Of a stretch of 64,000 nt of DNA, positions 34,283 through 47,161 are shown one piece after another. Position 1 is the first letter of the stretch. Each line of letters begins with the position of its first letter. The stretch is from Fredericiella sp038205395. Its GTDB lineage: Bacteria; Chloroflexota; Anaerolineae; Caldilineales; Caldilineaceae. The stretch lies in the NCBI GenBank assembly GCA_038205395.1, contig JBBRBX010000005.1, forward strand, positions 1 through 64,000, written 5' to 3'. Made by a program: the position numbers and the translations under genes. The notes beneath the pieces are model-generated. The model was given only the letters and a program-made list of their open reading frames with translations. It ran no database searches and was not told the DNA's origin.

Positions 34283-34325
34283 AGCGGTTCTTAGTTTATT
34301 CTATAGTAGGCTGCGTTGGTTTTTT

Positions 34326-34353
34326 TTGACGCACGGCGGGCTTTCCGTATAAT
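34326..34353 (+). promoter_or_regulatory. Strong sigma-70 promoter upstream of fabF
   Basis: TTGACG at 34326-34331 and a perfect TATAAT at 34348-34353, 16 bases apart. Start of transcription is expected near 34360. Confidence 0.8.
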
Positions 34354-34359
34354 GAGAGC

Positions 34360-34456
34360 AGCATTAAAACGGTGATCAAGACAAACTGGATTCTTTGGTT
34401 AGCATACACGGTTTTACGAAATTTGCGAAGGGGCGCAGTCAACTGCGCCCTTTTTT
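34360..34456 (+). ncRNA. Short leader RNA or small RNA ending at an intrinsic terminator
   Basis: From the predicted start near 34360 the transcript would meet an intrinsic terminator about 95 bases on. No open reading frame of note lies inside. It could be a stand-alone small RNA or an attenuated leader of fabF, whose ATG is at 34514. No known RNA family was recognised. Confidence 0.45.
34431..34456 (+). terminator. Rho-independent terminator (possible attenuator) before fabF
   Basis: GGGCGCAGT (34431-34439) pairs perfectly with ACTGCGCCC (34442-34450) around a 2-base loop, followed by TTTTTT (34451-34456). A later GCGCCCC (34475-34481) could compete for the left arm, so an alternative antiterminator fold is conceivable. 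Confidence 0.75.
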
Positions 34457-34513
34457 GAAAGCGCCGGAGTGGCGGCGCCCCTATGCTTCCCACCTGGAAA
34501 GTGAGTAGCCACG

Positions 34514-35749
<1,236 letters not shown>

Positions 35750-35774
35750 AAATCGCAAAAAGCAGCCACAAAAA

Positions 35775-35813
35775 AAGACACTGGGTTTCTAGGAGAAACC
35801 CAGTGTCTTTTCA
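35775..35813. terminator. Bidirectional rho-independent terminator between fabF and cimA
   Basis: A 16-base perfect stem (35775-35790 with 35794-35809) around an AGG loop is flanked by an A run on the left and a T run on the right. It can therefore stop transcription from both convergent genes. Confidence 0.9.
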
Positions 35814-35830
35814 TATAGGGCAGCAATGGC

Positions 35831-37489
35831 TCAGTCGTCCCCCATCACCAGCTCCGGCATGCCGTACTGCACGTCGTTGCGTTCGGCGTCAGTGGCGATG
35901 TAGTATTCGACGGAGTCGGAGAGGGCGATCCAACTGGCTTCGATGATGTTGGTGCTGGCGCCCACGGTGCTCCAGGTGCGCTCGCCGTCGGCAAAGTCGA
36001 TCAGCACGCGCGTCATGGCGGCGGTGCCGCTGGCGCTGTCGAGGATACGCACCTTGTAGTCGGTCAGCCGCACGCCGCGCAGACGGGGGTAGAACTGGCC
36101 GATGGCTTTGCGCAGCGCCCGGTTGAGGGAGTTGACCGGGCCGTTGCCCTCAGCCACCTCATGCAGCACACGTTCGCCCACCTTCACCTTGACCGTGGCC
36201 TCGGAAAACATCCCGCGCCCGCGCCGGTGCTCGACCGCCGCCGTATAGTCCACCAAGACAAAGGGCGGCTCGTAGTCGGGCCGCATCCGCCGCAGCATCA
36301 GATCGACGCTGGCCTCGGCGCTTTCAAAGGCAAAGCCGGCATTTTCCAGATCTTTGATCCGCTGCAGCACCTCACGCTCCTGCTCGCGGCTCAACCCTTC
36401 CAGCCCAAACTCGCGCCGCTTGACGGCGATGTTGTCCTTGCCCGCCAGCTCGCTGAGCAGCACGCGCGTCTCATTGCCCACGAGCAGGGGATCGATGTGC
36501 TGATAGCTCATCACATACTTGACCACAGCGTTGACATGCGTGCCGCCCTTGTGGGCAAAGGCGCTCTGCCCCACAAAGGGCTGATGGGTGTCGGGGTTCT
36601 GGTTCGCCAGTTCGCTGACAAAGCGGCTGAGTTCCAGCAGTTGGCGCAAATTTTCCTCGCTGGTGCAGGCCAGCCCCATTTTGAGCTGCAAATCGGGGAT
36701 GATGCTGACCAGATTGGCGTTGCCGCAGCGCTCGCCATAGCCGTTGATGGTGCCCTGCACCTGGGTGCAGCCGTGGCGCACCGCCTCCAGCGAGTTGGCG
36801 ACGCCCGTCTCGCTGTCATTGTGGGCATGAATCCCCAGGCTGACATGCGCCAGCCCGCCGCCTGACTCGCCGGGGCCGCGGCCCAGCACCGTCTCCATAA
36901 CCTCGTCCACCGCCGCGCCGATCTGCCAGGGCAGGCCACCGCCATTGGTGTCACACAGCACGATGCTGCCGGCGCCGCCGAGGATAGCCGCCTTGAGGGT
37001 GGCAAGGGCATACTCCGGATTGGCGCGGTAGCCGTCAAAGAAGTGTTCGGCGTCGTAGACCACTTCCTTGCCCTGCTGCTTGAGATAGCGCACGGTCTCG
37101 CCGATCATGCGCAGATTTTCTTCCAGCGTGGTGCGCAGCACCTCGGTCACATGCAGGTCCCATGTCTTGCCGAAGATGGTGATGACCGGGGTCTGGGCGT
37201 CGATCAACAACTGCACCTGGGCATCGTCAGCCGGGTCGGTGTTGGCTTTGCAGGTGGAGCCAAAGGCGGCGATTTTGGCGTGCCGCAGGTGCAGTTCGCG
37301 CTGCGCGCGTTCAAAAAACTCCATATCCTTGGGATTGGAGCCGGGCCAGCCACCTTCGATATAGGCCATGCCGAACTCATCCAGCCGGCGGGCGATCTTC
37401 AATTTGTCGTCGCAGCTCAGGGCAATGCCTTCGCCCTGTGTGCCGTCGCGCAATGTCGTGTCGTACAGGGTCACGCTTGTGCTGTTCAT
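35831..37489 (-). CDS. cimA: (R)-citramalate synthase
   Basis: Condenses pyruvate and acetyl-CoA to citramalate, giving a threonine-independent route to 2-oxobutyrate and isoleucine. The catalytic domain shows LYDTTLRDGTQGEG, LCDTNGG and GIHAHNDSETGVANSLEA (HxH metal site). The C-terminal LeuA-dimer regulatory domain includes TAAMTRVLIDFADGERTWSTV. The 552-residue length and the TLRDGTQGEG variant match the CimA (TIGR00977) group rather than LeuA. GAGGAA precedes the start at 37489. It is the last gene after leuB, ppc and a HAD phosphatase on this strand. Confidence 0.9.
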   Translation of the reverse strand: MNSTSVTLYDTTLRDGTQGEGIALSCDDKLKIARRLDEFGMAYIEGGWPGSNPKDMEFFERAQRELHLRHAKIAAFGSTCKANTDPADDAQVQLLIDAQTPVITIFGKTWDLHVTEVLRTTLEENLRMIGETVRYLKQQGKEVVYDAEHFFDGYRANPEYALATLKAAILGGAGSIVLCDTNGGGLPWQIGAAVDEVMETVLGRGPGESGGGLAHVSLGIHAHNDSETGVANSLEAVRHGCTQVQGTINGYGERCGNANLVSIIPDLQLKMGLACTSEENLRQLLELSRFVSELANQNPDTHQPFVGQSAFAHKGGTHVNAVVKYVMSYQHIDPLLVGNETRVLLSELAGKDNIAVKRREFGLEGLSREQEREVLQRIKDLENAGFAFESAEASVDLMLRRMRPDYEPPFVLVDYTAAVEHRRGRGMFSEATVKVKVGERVLHEVAEGNGPVNSLNRALRKAIGQFYPRLRGVRLTDYKVRILDSASGTAAMTRVLIDFADGERTWSTVGASTNIIEASWIALSDSVEYYIATDAERNDVQYGMPELVMGDD

Positions 37490-37499
37490 CAATTTCCTC

Positions 37500-37545
37500 A
37501 CTTTAATCGGGCATCAGGAGCCGGGCGTCAGGAGTCGGGCATCAA
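37500..37545. repeat. Three tandem 14-base units at the HAD gene 3' end
   Basis: Units GGCATCAGGAGCCG, GGCGTCAGGAGTCG and GGCATCAAGTCTGC run in tandem across the stop codon of the HAD gene and into the gap before cimA. Confidence 0.5.
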
Positions 37546-38301
37546 GTCTGCCACGCTCTCCAACACGCGATCCGGCCAGATGCCGCGACCCAAATCTTCT
37601 TTACGGTAGCGGCCGGTCTTGACCAGCCAGCCCTGCATGCCCATCTGCTTGGCCCCACGCACATCGATCTCGATGTCGTCGCCGATCATCGCCACGCGGT
37701 TGGGGGGCAGCTTCAGGTCGCCCAACACCAGGTTGAAGTAGGCGGCGCTGGGCTTGCCGACGACGATGGCGCTCTGCTCCGCGGCATATTCCAGCGCCAT
37801 CACAAAGGGACCGGCATCCAGAAAGAGGCCATCGGGCATACGCCAGTGGCGCTTCTTGTGCAGCGCCAGCAGCTTGGCGCCGTTGAGCAGGGCGCGAAAG
37901 GCCTTGTTCAAACGCGCAAAGGTGAAGCTGGCCCCCATGTCACCGACCACCACATACTCCGGATGCTCCTCATCCACATCCAGCCCGTGGAATTCCAACT
38001 GTGCATCGGGCAGCAGCAGCGGGAAGTAGCTCTGCGCCTTCTGCTCGTGCAGATAGCGCGCCGCCACATAGGTGGCGGTGTAGAGTTCATCCAGCTCGGC
38101 GGCAAAGCCCTTGGCGTGCAGCCGGTCCAGCAGGGTGTAGCGGCAGTAGATGGTCGTGTTGGTCATAAAGCGGTAGGCAATGCCGCGGGCGCGCAGAGCC
38201 GCAATCGTCTCTGCTGCGCCCGCAATCACCTCTTCCCCCAGCAGCAGCACGCCGTCGATGTCAAACAGCAGACCGTCTACGCCGGCTAAAGAATTATTCA
38301 T
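37528..38301 (-). CDS. HAD-superfamily (NagD/LHPP-like) phosphatase
   Basis: A 257-residue class IIA HAD hydrolase. The nucleophile Asp14 and acid/base Asp16 are in LLFDIDGVLL, motif II is MTNTTIY, and motifs III/IV are VVGKPSAAYFN and MIGDDIEIDVRGAKQMGM. These match the NagD/LHPP/4-nitrophenylphosphatase group. The gene starts 4 bases after ppc ends and lies within the leuB-ppc-cimA run. A metabolite-repair or phosphate-ester role linked to that pathway is possible but not shown. Confidence 0.87.
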   Translation of the reverse strand: MNNSLAGVDGLLFDIDGVLLLGEEVIAGAAETIAALRARGIAYRFMTNTTIYCRYTLLDRLHAKGFAAELDELYTATYVAARYLHEQKAQSYFPLLLPDAQLEFHGLDVDEEHPEYVVVGDMGASFTFARLNKAFRALLNGAKLLALHKKRHWRMPDGLFLDAGPFVMALEYAAEQSAIVVGKPSAAYFNLVLGDLKLPPNRVAMIGDDIEIDVRGAKQMGMQGWLVKTGRYRKEDLGRGIWPDRVLESVADLMPDS

Positions 38302-38305
38302 GCCC

Positions 38306-41097
<2,792 letters not shown>

Positions 41098-41101
<4 letters not shown>

Positions 41102-42180
41102 ATCTGCTGTGCAACCAGGTCCCCCATAACGACAGTTCCCACGACTTCGCTGCCGGTTGCAGCGATGTCACCGGTGCGTACACCTTGATCCAGGACACGA
41201 TCGACGGCGGCCTCCACCGCCTGCGCTTCGCGCTCCAGCCCCAGGCTGTGGCGCAGCAGCATGGCCGTGCTGAGAATCGTCGCCAGCGGGTTGGCGATCC
41301 CCTGTCCGGCAATATCGGGGGCGCTGCCGTGGATCGGCTCATAGAGGCCCAGCGGCAGGGATTGGCTGTTGCGTTTGTCGCCCAGGCTGGCGGAAGGGAG
41401 CATTCCCATTGAGCCGGCCAGCATGGACGCCTCATCGGTGAGGATGTCGCCAAAGAGATTTTCGGCCACAATCACGTCAAAAGAGGCTGGTTTGCGGATA
41501 AGATGCATGGCCATCGCATCGACCAGTACATGCTCGACCTGCACATCGGGATACTCCTGCATGACTTGCGTCGTAACGCGCCGCCACAGCCGGCTGGAGG
41601 CCAGCACATTCGCTTTGTCGACGCTGGTCAGCCGCTTGCTGCGGCCGCGCGCCGCTTCGGCGGCGAGACGCACCACGCGCTCGATCTCCGGGCGGGTGTA
41701 GAGCATGGTGTCGTAGGCTTCCCAACCCGCTTCTCCCGCCTCCTGGCGGGGGCCGAAATAGGCGCCGCCGGTCAATTCGCGGATGACCAGCAGATCCGTG
41801 CCTGCCAGGACGGACTCTTTGATGGTGCTGGAGGCGATCAGATGGCGCGAGAGTTTGACGGGGCGCAGGTTGGCAAAGAGGTTGAGCGCCTTGCGGATCG
41901 CCAGCAGCCCCCGTTCCGGGCGATCCGGGGCAGTGGGCAGATCCCACTGCGGGCCGCCGACGGCGCCCAGCAGCACGGCATCGGCAGCCAGCGCCGCCTG
42001 CACCGTCGCGTCCGGCAGACTTGTGCCCAACTGGTCAATAGCGCAGCCGCCCATCAACTGGTGGTCAAAGGCAAAGGTATGGCCGAATTTGTGGGCCACC
42101 GCATTGAGGATTTTTTTGCCTTCCTCCGTCACTTCAGGGCCGATGCCGTCGCCGGCCAGGACTACGATTCGCGCTTGCAT
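41098..42180 (-). CDS. leuB: 3-isopropylmalate dehydrogenase
   Basis: Oxidises 3-isopropylmalate in leucine synthesis, and the methylmalate analogue in the citramalate route. The 360-residue sequence has GDGIGPEVTEEG, the substrate arginines in RKALNLFANLRPVK, REL-TGGAYFG, the metal Asp residues in ENLFGDILTDEASML and the NAD site EPIHGSAPDIAGQGIANP. The start at 42180 gives the normal N-terminus MQARIVVLAGDGIG. It heads the leuB-ppc-HAD-cimA run. Confidence 0.95.
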
Positions 42181-42293
42181 GAGATCACCTTCGCTGTGTG
42201 TGGATAAAATCTCACCCATTATACGGGTTTTCGGTGATTCGAGAAAGGCGCTTTATGCGCCAAATGACCTGAATACAACCGTAAGAAACGTGC

Positions 42294-42299
42294 TATAAT
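42294..42299 (+). promoter_or_regulatory. Possible -10 box for the hybrid histidine kinase gene
   Basis: A perfect TATAAT at 42294-42299 lies 69 bases before the ATG at 42368. No good -35 box is seen at the right distance. A small hairpin (GGCGC-TTTAT-GCGCC, 42247-42261) lies just upstream. Confidence 0.4.
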
Positions 42300-42367
42300 C
42301 GCTTTGATCAAGCTGTCAATCCCTAAGACAGGCATGGAATAGCGTCTTAACCGGCGAGGATTTAGCG

Positions 42368-44899
42368 ATGAGCAGTTCCAGCATACCCAAACTTCAGGCG
42401 GAAATCGCCGCGCTGCAAGCACGCATTACCCAACTCGAGAACGCGTTGGCGTCCGATGAGCAGCCGGAGAGCAGTGCCTGCCGCCATCTCATGATCAACT
42501 CGGAACATGTGCTGATTACCAAGGTCGATACGCAAGGCTTGTACACCTATACCAATCCGGCCTTTGTCCGCAAGTTTTCTGCCGACCAGCCGCTGCCTGG
42601 CCAGCTTTCACTTCAAGCGGTGGTGGAGGAAGATAGGGAGAAACTGCAGCAGACGGCCGAGCAGTGCCTTGCGCACCCCGGCAAACCGCTGCGGATTCTG
42701 CTCCGCAAGCGGAGAGCCGCCGATGCGGTTTACTGGACGGACTGGGAGATGACCGGTTTGGCCGGCGCGGACGGTGTGGGCACAGAAGTGCTCTACATCG
42801 GCTTCGACATCAGCGAACATTTCATCACCTATCAAGCACTGCGCGACAGCGAGGCCCGCTTCCGTGCCATCTTTGACGGCGCCGGCATCGGCATGGCGCT
42901 GGTCGGTGCACGAGGACGCCCTATCGCCACCAACAGCGCCATGCAGCAGATGTTGGGCTACAGCAACGCCGAGCTGTGCAGCATGTCTTTCGCCGCCTAC
43001 ACCCACCGGGATGACGTCGATAACGACCGGCAATTATGGCAAGAAGTGCTGCACGGCCAACGGGCGGCGTACCAGATCGAAAAGCGCTATACCCGGCGCG
43101 ACGGCACACAACTGTGGGGCAAGCTCACGGTGTCGCTGGTGCAGAGTGCAGGCGAGCCTGTCTACGGTGTGGGCATGGTGGAGGACATCAGCGCCCAAAA
43201 GCAGGCGGTCGAAGACATCCGCCGGCTCAATGATTCGCTGGAGCAGCGCGTGCAGGAACGCACGCAGGAATTGACGCGCACGCTGGCGGAGTTGGAGAAG
43301 CAGCGCGACTTTGCCCACCAGGTTACGGAGACCATGCGCGAAGGGGTGATTGTCTATGAAGCCGGCGGTATTATCGAGTACGCCAACCCTTTCCTGTGCG
43401 AGATGGTTGCCGCCCCGCTGGAGGAGATTGTGGGCCGGCCGTTTGAAGCTTATGTAGCCAAGGAAGACCAGGTGCTGGTCCAAGAACAACTGCAGACGCG
43501 GCGCGCAGGCAGAAGCACGACTTATGAGATCAGACTGCGCTTACGCGATGGCGGAGAACGATATGTACAGGTTACGGGGACGCCGCAGCAGCAAGATGGG
43601 CATTATGCGGGCGGCGTCGCCGTGATCAGCGATCTTACCCAGCGGCGGCAGGCGGAGGAGCAGCTGCGCTGCGCGTCGGCAAAAATGGCGGAAAGCAACC
43701 GCGAACTGGCCCGATCCGTGCGCATGAAGGACGAGTTTCTAGCCAATGTCAGCCACGAACTGCGCACGCCGCTGACCGGGATCCTGGCGCTGACGGAATC
43801 GCTGCTCGCCGGCACCTATGGGGAGATTCAGCAGCAGCAGCAGCGCCCGCTGACGCTGGTGGAGGAGAGTGGCCACCATCTTCTGAGCCTGATCAACGAC
43901 GTGCTGGATATGGCCAAGAGTGAAGCGGGCAAGCTGGAAATTGTCATCGAGCCGGTGGCGGCGGAAGAGGTCTGCCAGGCGAGCCTGCGGCTGGTGCGCT
44001 ACAGCGCGCTGCAAAAGCGCCAACACATCGTCTATACGCTGGAGCCGGCAGGGCTTGTGCTCAACGCCGATGCCCGCCGTCTCAAGCAGATTCTGGTCAA
44101 CCTGCTCAGCAATGCGGTGAAATTTACGCCGGAAGGCGGCCATGTGGGGCTGCAGGTCAGCGGCGACAGTGAACAGAAGCAAGTGACGTTTACCGTGTGG
44201 GATGACGGCATCGGCATTCCGGCGGAGTTTCAGCAGCGCATTTTTGAACCGTTTGTGCAGGTGGAGTCGAATTTCAACCGCGCTTATCCCGGTACGGGGC
44301 TGGGGCTGGCGCTCGTGCAGCGGCTGACGACGCTGCAGCAAGGGAGCGTGACGATTGAAAGCCGACCGCAGCAGGGCAGCCGATTTCATGTCCTGCTGCC
44401 CTGGCATGCGGATGGCAGCCCCGCGGCGACAGAGCTCGCCGGCAGATCAACAGCAGACGCCGATCCCGTGCCGGACGGATTGGCGGCAGAGAAGGGGCGG
44501 ACGGCGCCGGCCGCGCCAGCGGCCACCATTCTCTTGGCGGAAGACAACGACGTCACCAGCAGCGCCATGCAGGACTATCTGACCCTGTTGGGCTTTGCGG
44601 TGGTGACGGCGACGGACGGGCTGGAGACGATCCGCCAGGTCGAAGCGCAGCGGCCCGATCTGCTGCTGCTGGACATCCAGATGCCGCGCATGGGTGGGGT
44701 GCAGGTGCTGAACCATCTGCGCGCCCTGCCAGACCCGGCGCTGGCAAGGGTGCCTGTTATCGTGCTCAGCGCCCACGCGATGCCGGGGGCACGCGAACTT
44801 TTTTTGGCTGCCGGCGCCGACGACTATCTGAGCAAGCCGCTGCACCTGGCCGATCTGCGCAAGTGCATCAAGCAATATCTGCCGCAGATGCCGGTCTGA
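42368..44899 (+). CDS. PAS-domain hybrid sensor histidine kinase with C-terminal receiver
   Basis: A cytosolic 843-residue hybrid kinase. A coiled coil (residues 8-30) leads into three PAS domains (about 40-155, 165-275 and 325-430). A HisKA domain follows with the phospho-accepting His463 in FLANVSHELRTPL, then the HATPase domain with NLLSNAVKFTPEGG, WDDGIGIP and GTGLGLALVQ. A receiver domain follows with Asp769 in LLLLDIQMPRMGG and the conserved SAHAM and LSKPL. No membrane helix is seen, so it senses an internal signal. It lies between leuB and leuD without a cognate response regulator next to it. Confidence 0.93.
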   Translation: MSSSSIPKLQAEIAALQARITQLENALASDEQPESSACRHLMINSEHVLITKVDTQGLYTYTNPAFVRKFSADQPLPGQLSLQAVVEEDREKLQQTAEQCLAHPGKPLRILLRKRRAADAVYWTDWEMTGLAGADGVGTEVLYIGFDISEHFITYQALRDSEARFRAIFDGAGIGMALVGARGRPIATNSAMQQMLGYSNAELCSMSFAAYTHRDDVDNDRQLWQEVLHGQRAAYQIEKRYTRRDGTQLWGKLTVSLVQSAGEPVYGVGMVEDISAQKQAVEDIRRLNDSLEQRVQERTQELTRTLAELEKQRDFAHQVTETMREGVIVYEAGGIIEYANPFLCEMVAAPLEEIVGRPFEAYVAKEDQVLVQEQLQTRRAGRSTTYEIRLRLRDGGERYVQVTGTPQQQDGHYAGGVAVISDLTQRRQAEEQLRCASAKMAESNRELARSVRMKDEFLANVSHELRTPLTGILALTESLLAGTYGEIQQQQQRPLTLVEESGHHLLSLINDVLDMAKSEAGKLEIVIEPVAAEEVCQASLRLVRYSALQKRQHIVYTLEPAGLVLNADARRLKQILVNLLSNAVKFTPEGGHVGLQVSGDSEQKQVTFTVWDDGIGIPAEFQQRIFEPFVQVESNFNRAYPGTGLGLALVQRLTTLQQGSVTIESRPQQGSRFHVLLPWHADGSPAATELAGRSTADADPVPDGLAAEKGRTAPAAPAATILLAEDNDVTSSAMQDYLTLLGFAVVTATDGLETIRQVEAQRPDLLLLDIQMPRMGGVQVLNHLRALPDPALARVPVIVLSAHAMPGARELFLAAGADDYLSKPLHLADLRKCIKQYLPQMPV

Positions 44900-44948
44900 A
44901 AGCACAGCGCCGAGCATTGCGATAAGGAGTACGCTGAGCATATAGCAT

Positions 44949-45025
44949 GTAGGTCCACGCTTGCAGCGTGACACGGCTTTGCTCGCTGGGAGAGCTGCCC
45001 CGTCACGCTGCAAGCGTGGACCTAC
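44949..45025. repeat. REP-like inverted repeat (24-base perfect arms)
   Basis: Bases 44949-44972 are the exact reverse complement of 45002-45025, with a 29-base centre. Each arm also contains its own small palindrome (CACGCT-TGC-AGCGTG). It lies between the convergent kinase and leuD genes, where it may end transcription or be a non-autonomous mobile element. Confidence 0.8.
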
Positions 45026-45096
45026 GAGGCAGTTCATGATTTAGTCCGACAACATTCCTGCATGGTTGAATTGGTGGCGGGCCGGTCTTCGCTGCG

Positions 45097-45687
45097 CTAA
45101 AAAGCCGGCTGCGCTTCGTGTTCGGCGATGGCGGCGGCTTTGGTCATGATATAGCCGAGATCATCGACGCCGTTGAGCAGGCAGAGACGGCGAAAGGGGT
45201 CGATCTCAAAGCGATGCACCTGGCCGTCCGGCAAGGTCACGCTCTGGTTGACCAGGTCGACGGCGATCTGCGTCTCCGGCTCTTCTTCCACCAGATCCCA
45301 CAGCATGTGTACAACCTCTTCAGGCAGCGCCACCGGCAGCAGGCCGTTTTTCAGGCTGTTGTTGTAAAAGATGTCGGCAAAGCCGGGCGAAATCACACAA
45401 CGAAAACCAAAGTCGGTCAGCGCCCACACCGCATGTTCGCGGCTGGAGCCGCTGCCGAAGTTGCGCCCGGCGATCAGGATTTCAGCGCCGCTGAATTCCG
45501 GCCGGTTGATTACAAAATCCGCCTTGGGTGTGCCGTCGGCGTTGTAACGAATCCAGGAAAAGAGACCGGCCCCCATCCCCTCTTTGGTCACGGCTGTCAG
45601 GTATTTGGCCGGAATGATCTGGTCGGTGTCCACATTTTCCATGCGCAGCGGCACGGCGGCGGCAGTCAGCTTCTCAAACGGTTGCAT
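45097..45687 (-). CDS. leuD: 3-isopropylmalate dehydratase small subunit
   Basis: Partner of LeuC in isomerising 2- to 3-isopropylmalate. The 196-residue sequence has NVDTDQIIPAKYL, the FGSGSSREHAVWAL swivel motif and FADIFYNNSLKNGLLPV, all standard. It follows leuC by one base after the TGA, so the subunits are made together. LeuCD may also serve the citramalate branch with CimA, which is established for organisms using that pathway. Confidence 0.95.
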   Translation of the reverse strand: MQPFEKLTAAAVPLRMENVDTDQIIPAKYLTAVTKEGMGAGLFSWIRYNADGTPKADFVINRPEFSGAEILIAGRNFGSGSSREHAVWALTDFGFRCVISPGFADIFYNNSLKNGLLPVALPEEVVHMLWDLVEEEPETQIAVDLVNQSVTLPDGQVHRFEIDPFRRLCLLNGVDDLGYIMTKAAAIAEHEAQPAF

Positions 45688-45688
45688 T

Positions 45689-47089
45689 TCAGATCACCTC
45701 ACGCACATCGACGACCCGGCCATTGACCGCCGCCGCCGCCGCCATGATGGGACTCATCAAGAGGCTGCGCGCGCCGGGGCCTTGTCGCCCTTGGAAGTTG
45801 CGGTTGCTCGTGCTGGCGACGTATTTGCCGGCGCCGGCTTTGTCATCGTTCATGGCCAGACACATGCTGCAGCCGGCCCCCCGCCATTCAAACCCCGCCT
45901 CACGGAAGATGCGGTCCAGCCCTTCGGCTTCGGCCTGCGCCTTGACGGCTTTGGAACCGGGCACCACCAGCGCCTGCACGGTGGAGGCCACGCGCTTGCC
46001 CTGCACAATCTGCGCCGCCTCGCGCAGGTCTTCAATGCGGCCGTTGGTGCAAGAGCCGATAAAGACCACGTCGATCGGTTGGCCCACCATCGGCTGGCCC
46101 GCCCGCAGCCCCATGTAGTCGAGCGCGCTGAGCAGGCTGCGCCGCTCCGCCGGGTCTTCCAGCTCCTCCAGCGTGGGGATGCAGCTGGTGACGGCCACAC
46201 CCTGCCCTGGATTGGTGCCATAGGTGATCATCGGCGCCAGCTTGCCGGCGTCGAGCACCAGTTCGCGATCAAAGGTGGCGTCTTCATCCGTCACCAACGT
46301 GCGCCAGTAGTCCAGCGCGCGATCCCACTGCTCGCCTTGCGGGGCATACGGGCGGCCCTTGATATAGGCGAAGGTGGTCTCGTCGGGGGCGATCATCCCC
46401 GCCCGCGCGCCGCCTTCAATGCTCATATTGCAGATCGTCATGCGGTTGGCCATGCCCAGCTTGCGGATGGCGCTGCCGCGGTATTCAAATACATAGCCCG
46501 CGCCACCGCCGGCGCCGTTTTTGGCGATGATGGCCAGGATGATGTCTTTGGCCGTCACCCCGCGCCCCAGTTCGCCTTCGACGGTGATGGCAAAGGTTTT
46601 GGGTTTCATTTGCAGCAAGCACTGCGAGGCCAGCACATGGCCGACTTCGCTGGTGCCGATGCCGAAGGCCAGCGCGCCGAACGCGCCGTGCGTGCTGGTG
46701 TGGCTGTCGCCGCAGACAATCGTCATGCCGGGCTGGGTGACGCCCATCTCCGGACCAACGACATGCACGATGCCCTGCACCGGGCCGTTGATGTCCCACA
46801 GGGTGACGCCGAAGTCCTCGCAGTTCTGGCGCAGGGTGCGCACCTGGATGGCGGCATCCGCCGGCCACAGTGCGATGTCCGTGCTGCGGGTGGGGATGGC
46901 GTGGTCCATGGTGGCAAAGGTCTTGTCGGGGCGGCGCACCTGCAAGCCACGCTCGCGCAGCATGGTAAACGCCTGCGGCGAGGTGACTTCGTGAATGAGG
47001 TGCGCGTCGATATATAAAATGGCCGGCGCGCCCTCATCCTGCGCAACGACATGCGCATCCCAAACTTTTTCAAACAGTGTCTTGCCCAT
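45689..47089 (-). CDS. leuC: 3-isopropylmalate dehydratase large subunit
   Basis: Aconitase-superfamily [4Fe-4S] subunit, 466 residues. The motifs DSHTSTHGAFGALAFGIGTS, FIGSCTNGR and GCSMCLAMN show the three cluster cysteines in order. The start MGKTLFEKVWDAHVV at 47089 has GGAGAAA upstream. A possible -10 region (TATTATAG) lies in the 72-base gap to gltB. Confidence 0.95.
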   Translation of the reverse strand: MGKTLFEKVWDAHVVAQDEGAPAILYIDAHLIHEVTSPQAFTMLRERGLQVRRPDKTFATMDHAIPTRSTDIALWPADAAIQVRTLRQNCEDFGVTLWDINGPVQGIVHVVGPEMGVTQPGMTIVCGDSHTSTHGAFGALAFGIGTSEVGHVLASQCLLQMKPKTFAITVEGELGRGVTAKDIILAIIAKNGAGGGAGYVFEYRGSAIRKLGMANRMTICNMSIEGGARAGMIAPDETTFAYIKGRPYAPQGEQWDRALDYWRTLVTDEDATFDRELVLDAGKLAPMITYGTNPGQGVAVTSCIPTLEELEDPAERRSLLSALDYMGLRAGQPMVGQPIDVVFIGSCTNGRIEDLREAAQIVQGKRVASTVQALVVPGSKAVKAQAEAEGLDRIFREAGFEWRGAGCSMCLAMNDDKAGAGKYVASTSNRNFQGRQGPGARSLLMSPIMAAAAAVNGRVVDVREVI

Positions 47090-47161
47090 GCGTTTCTCCA
47101 ATAGCTGATCGTTTATCTACTATAATACTCTGCTACATCCTGCTGTACACTGCATTTTGCG

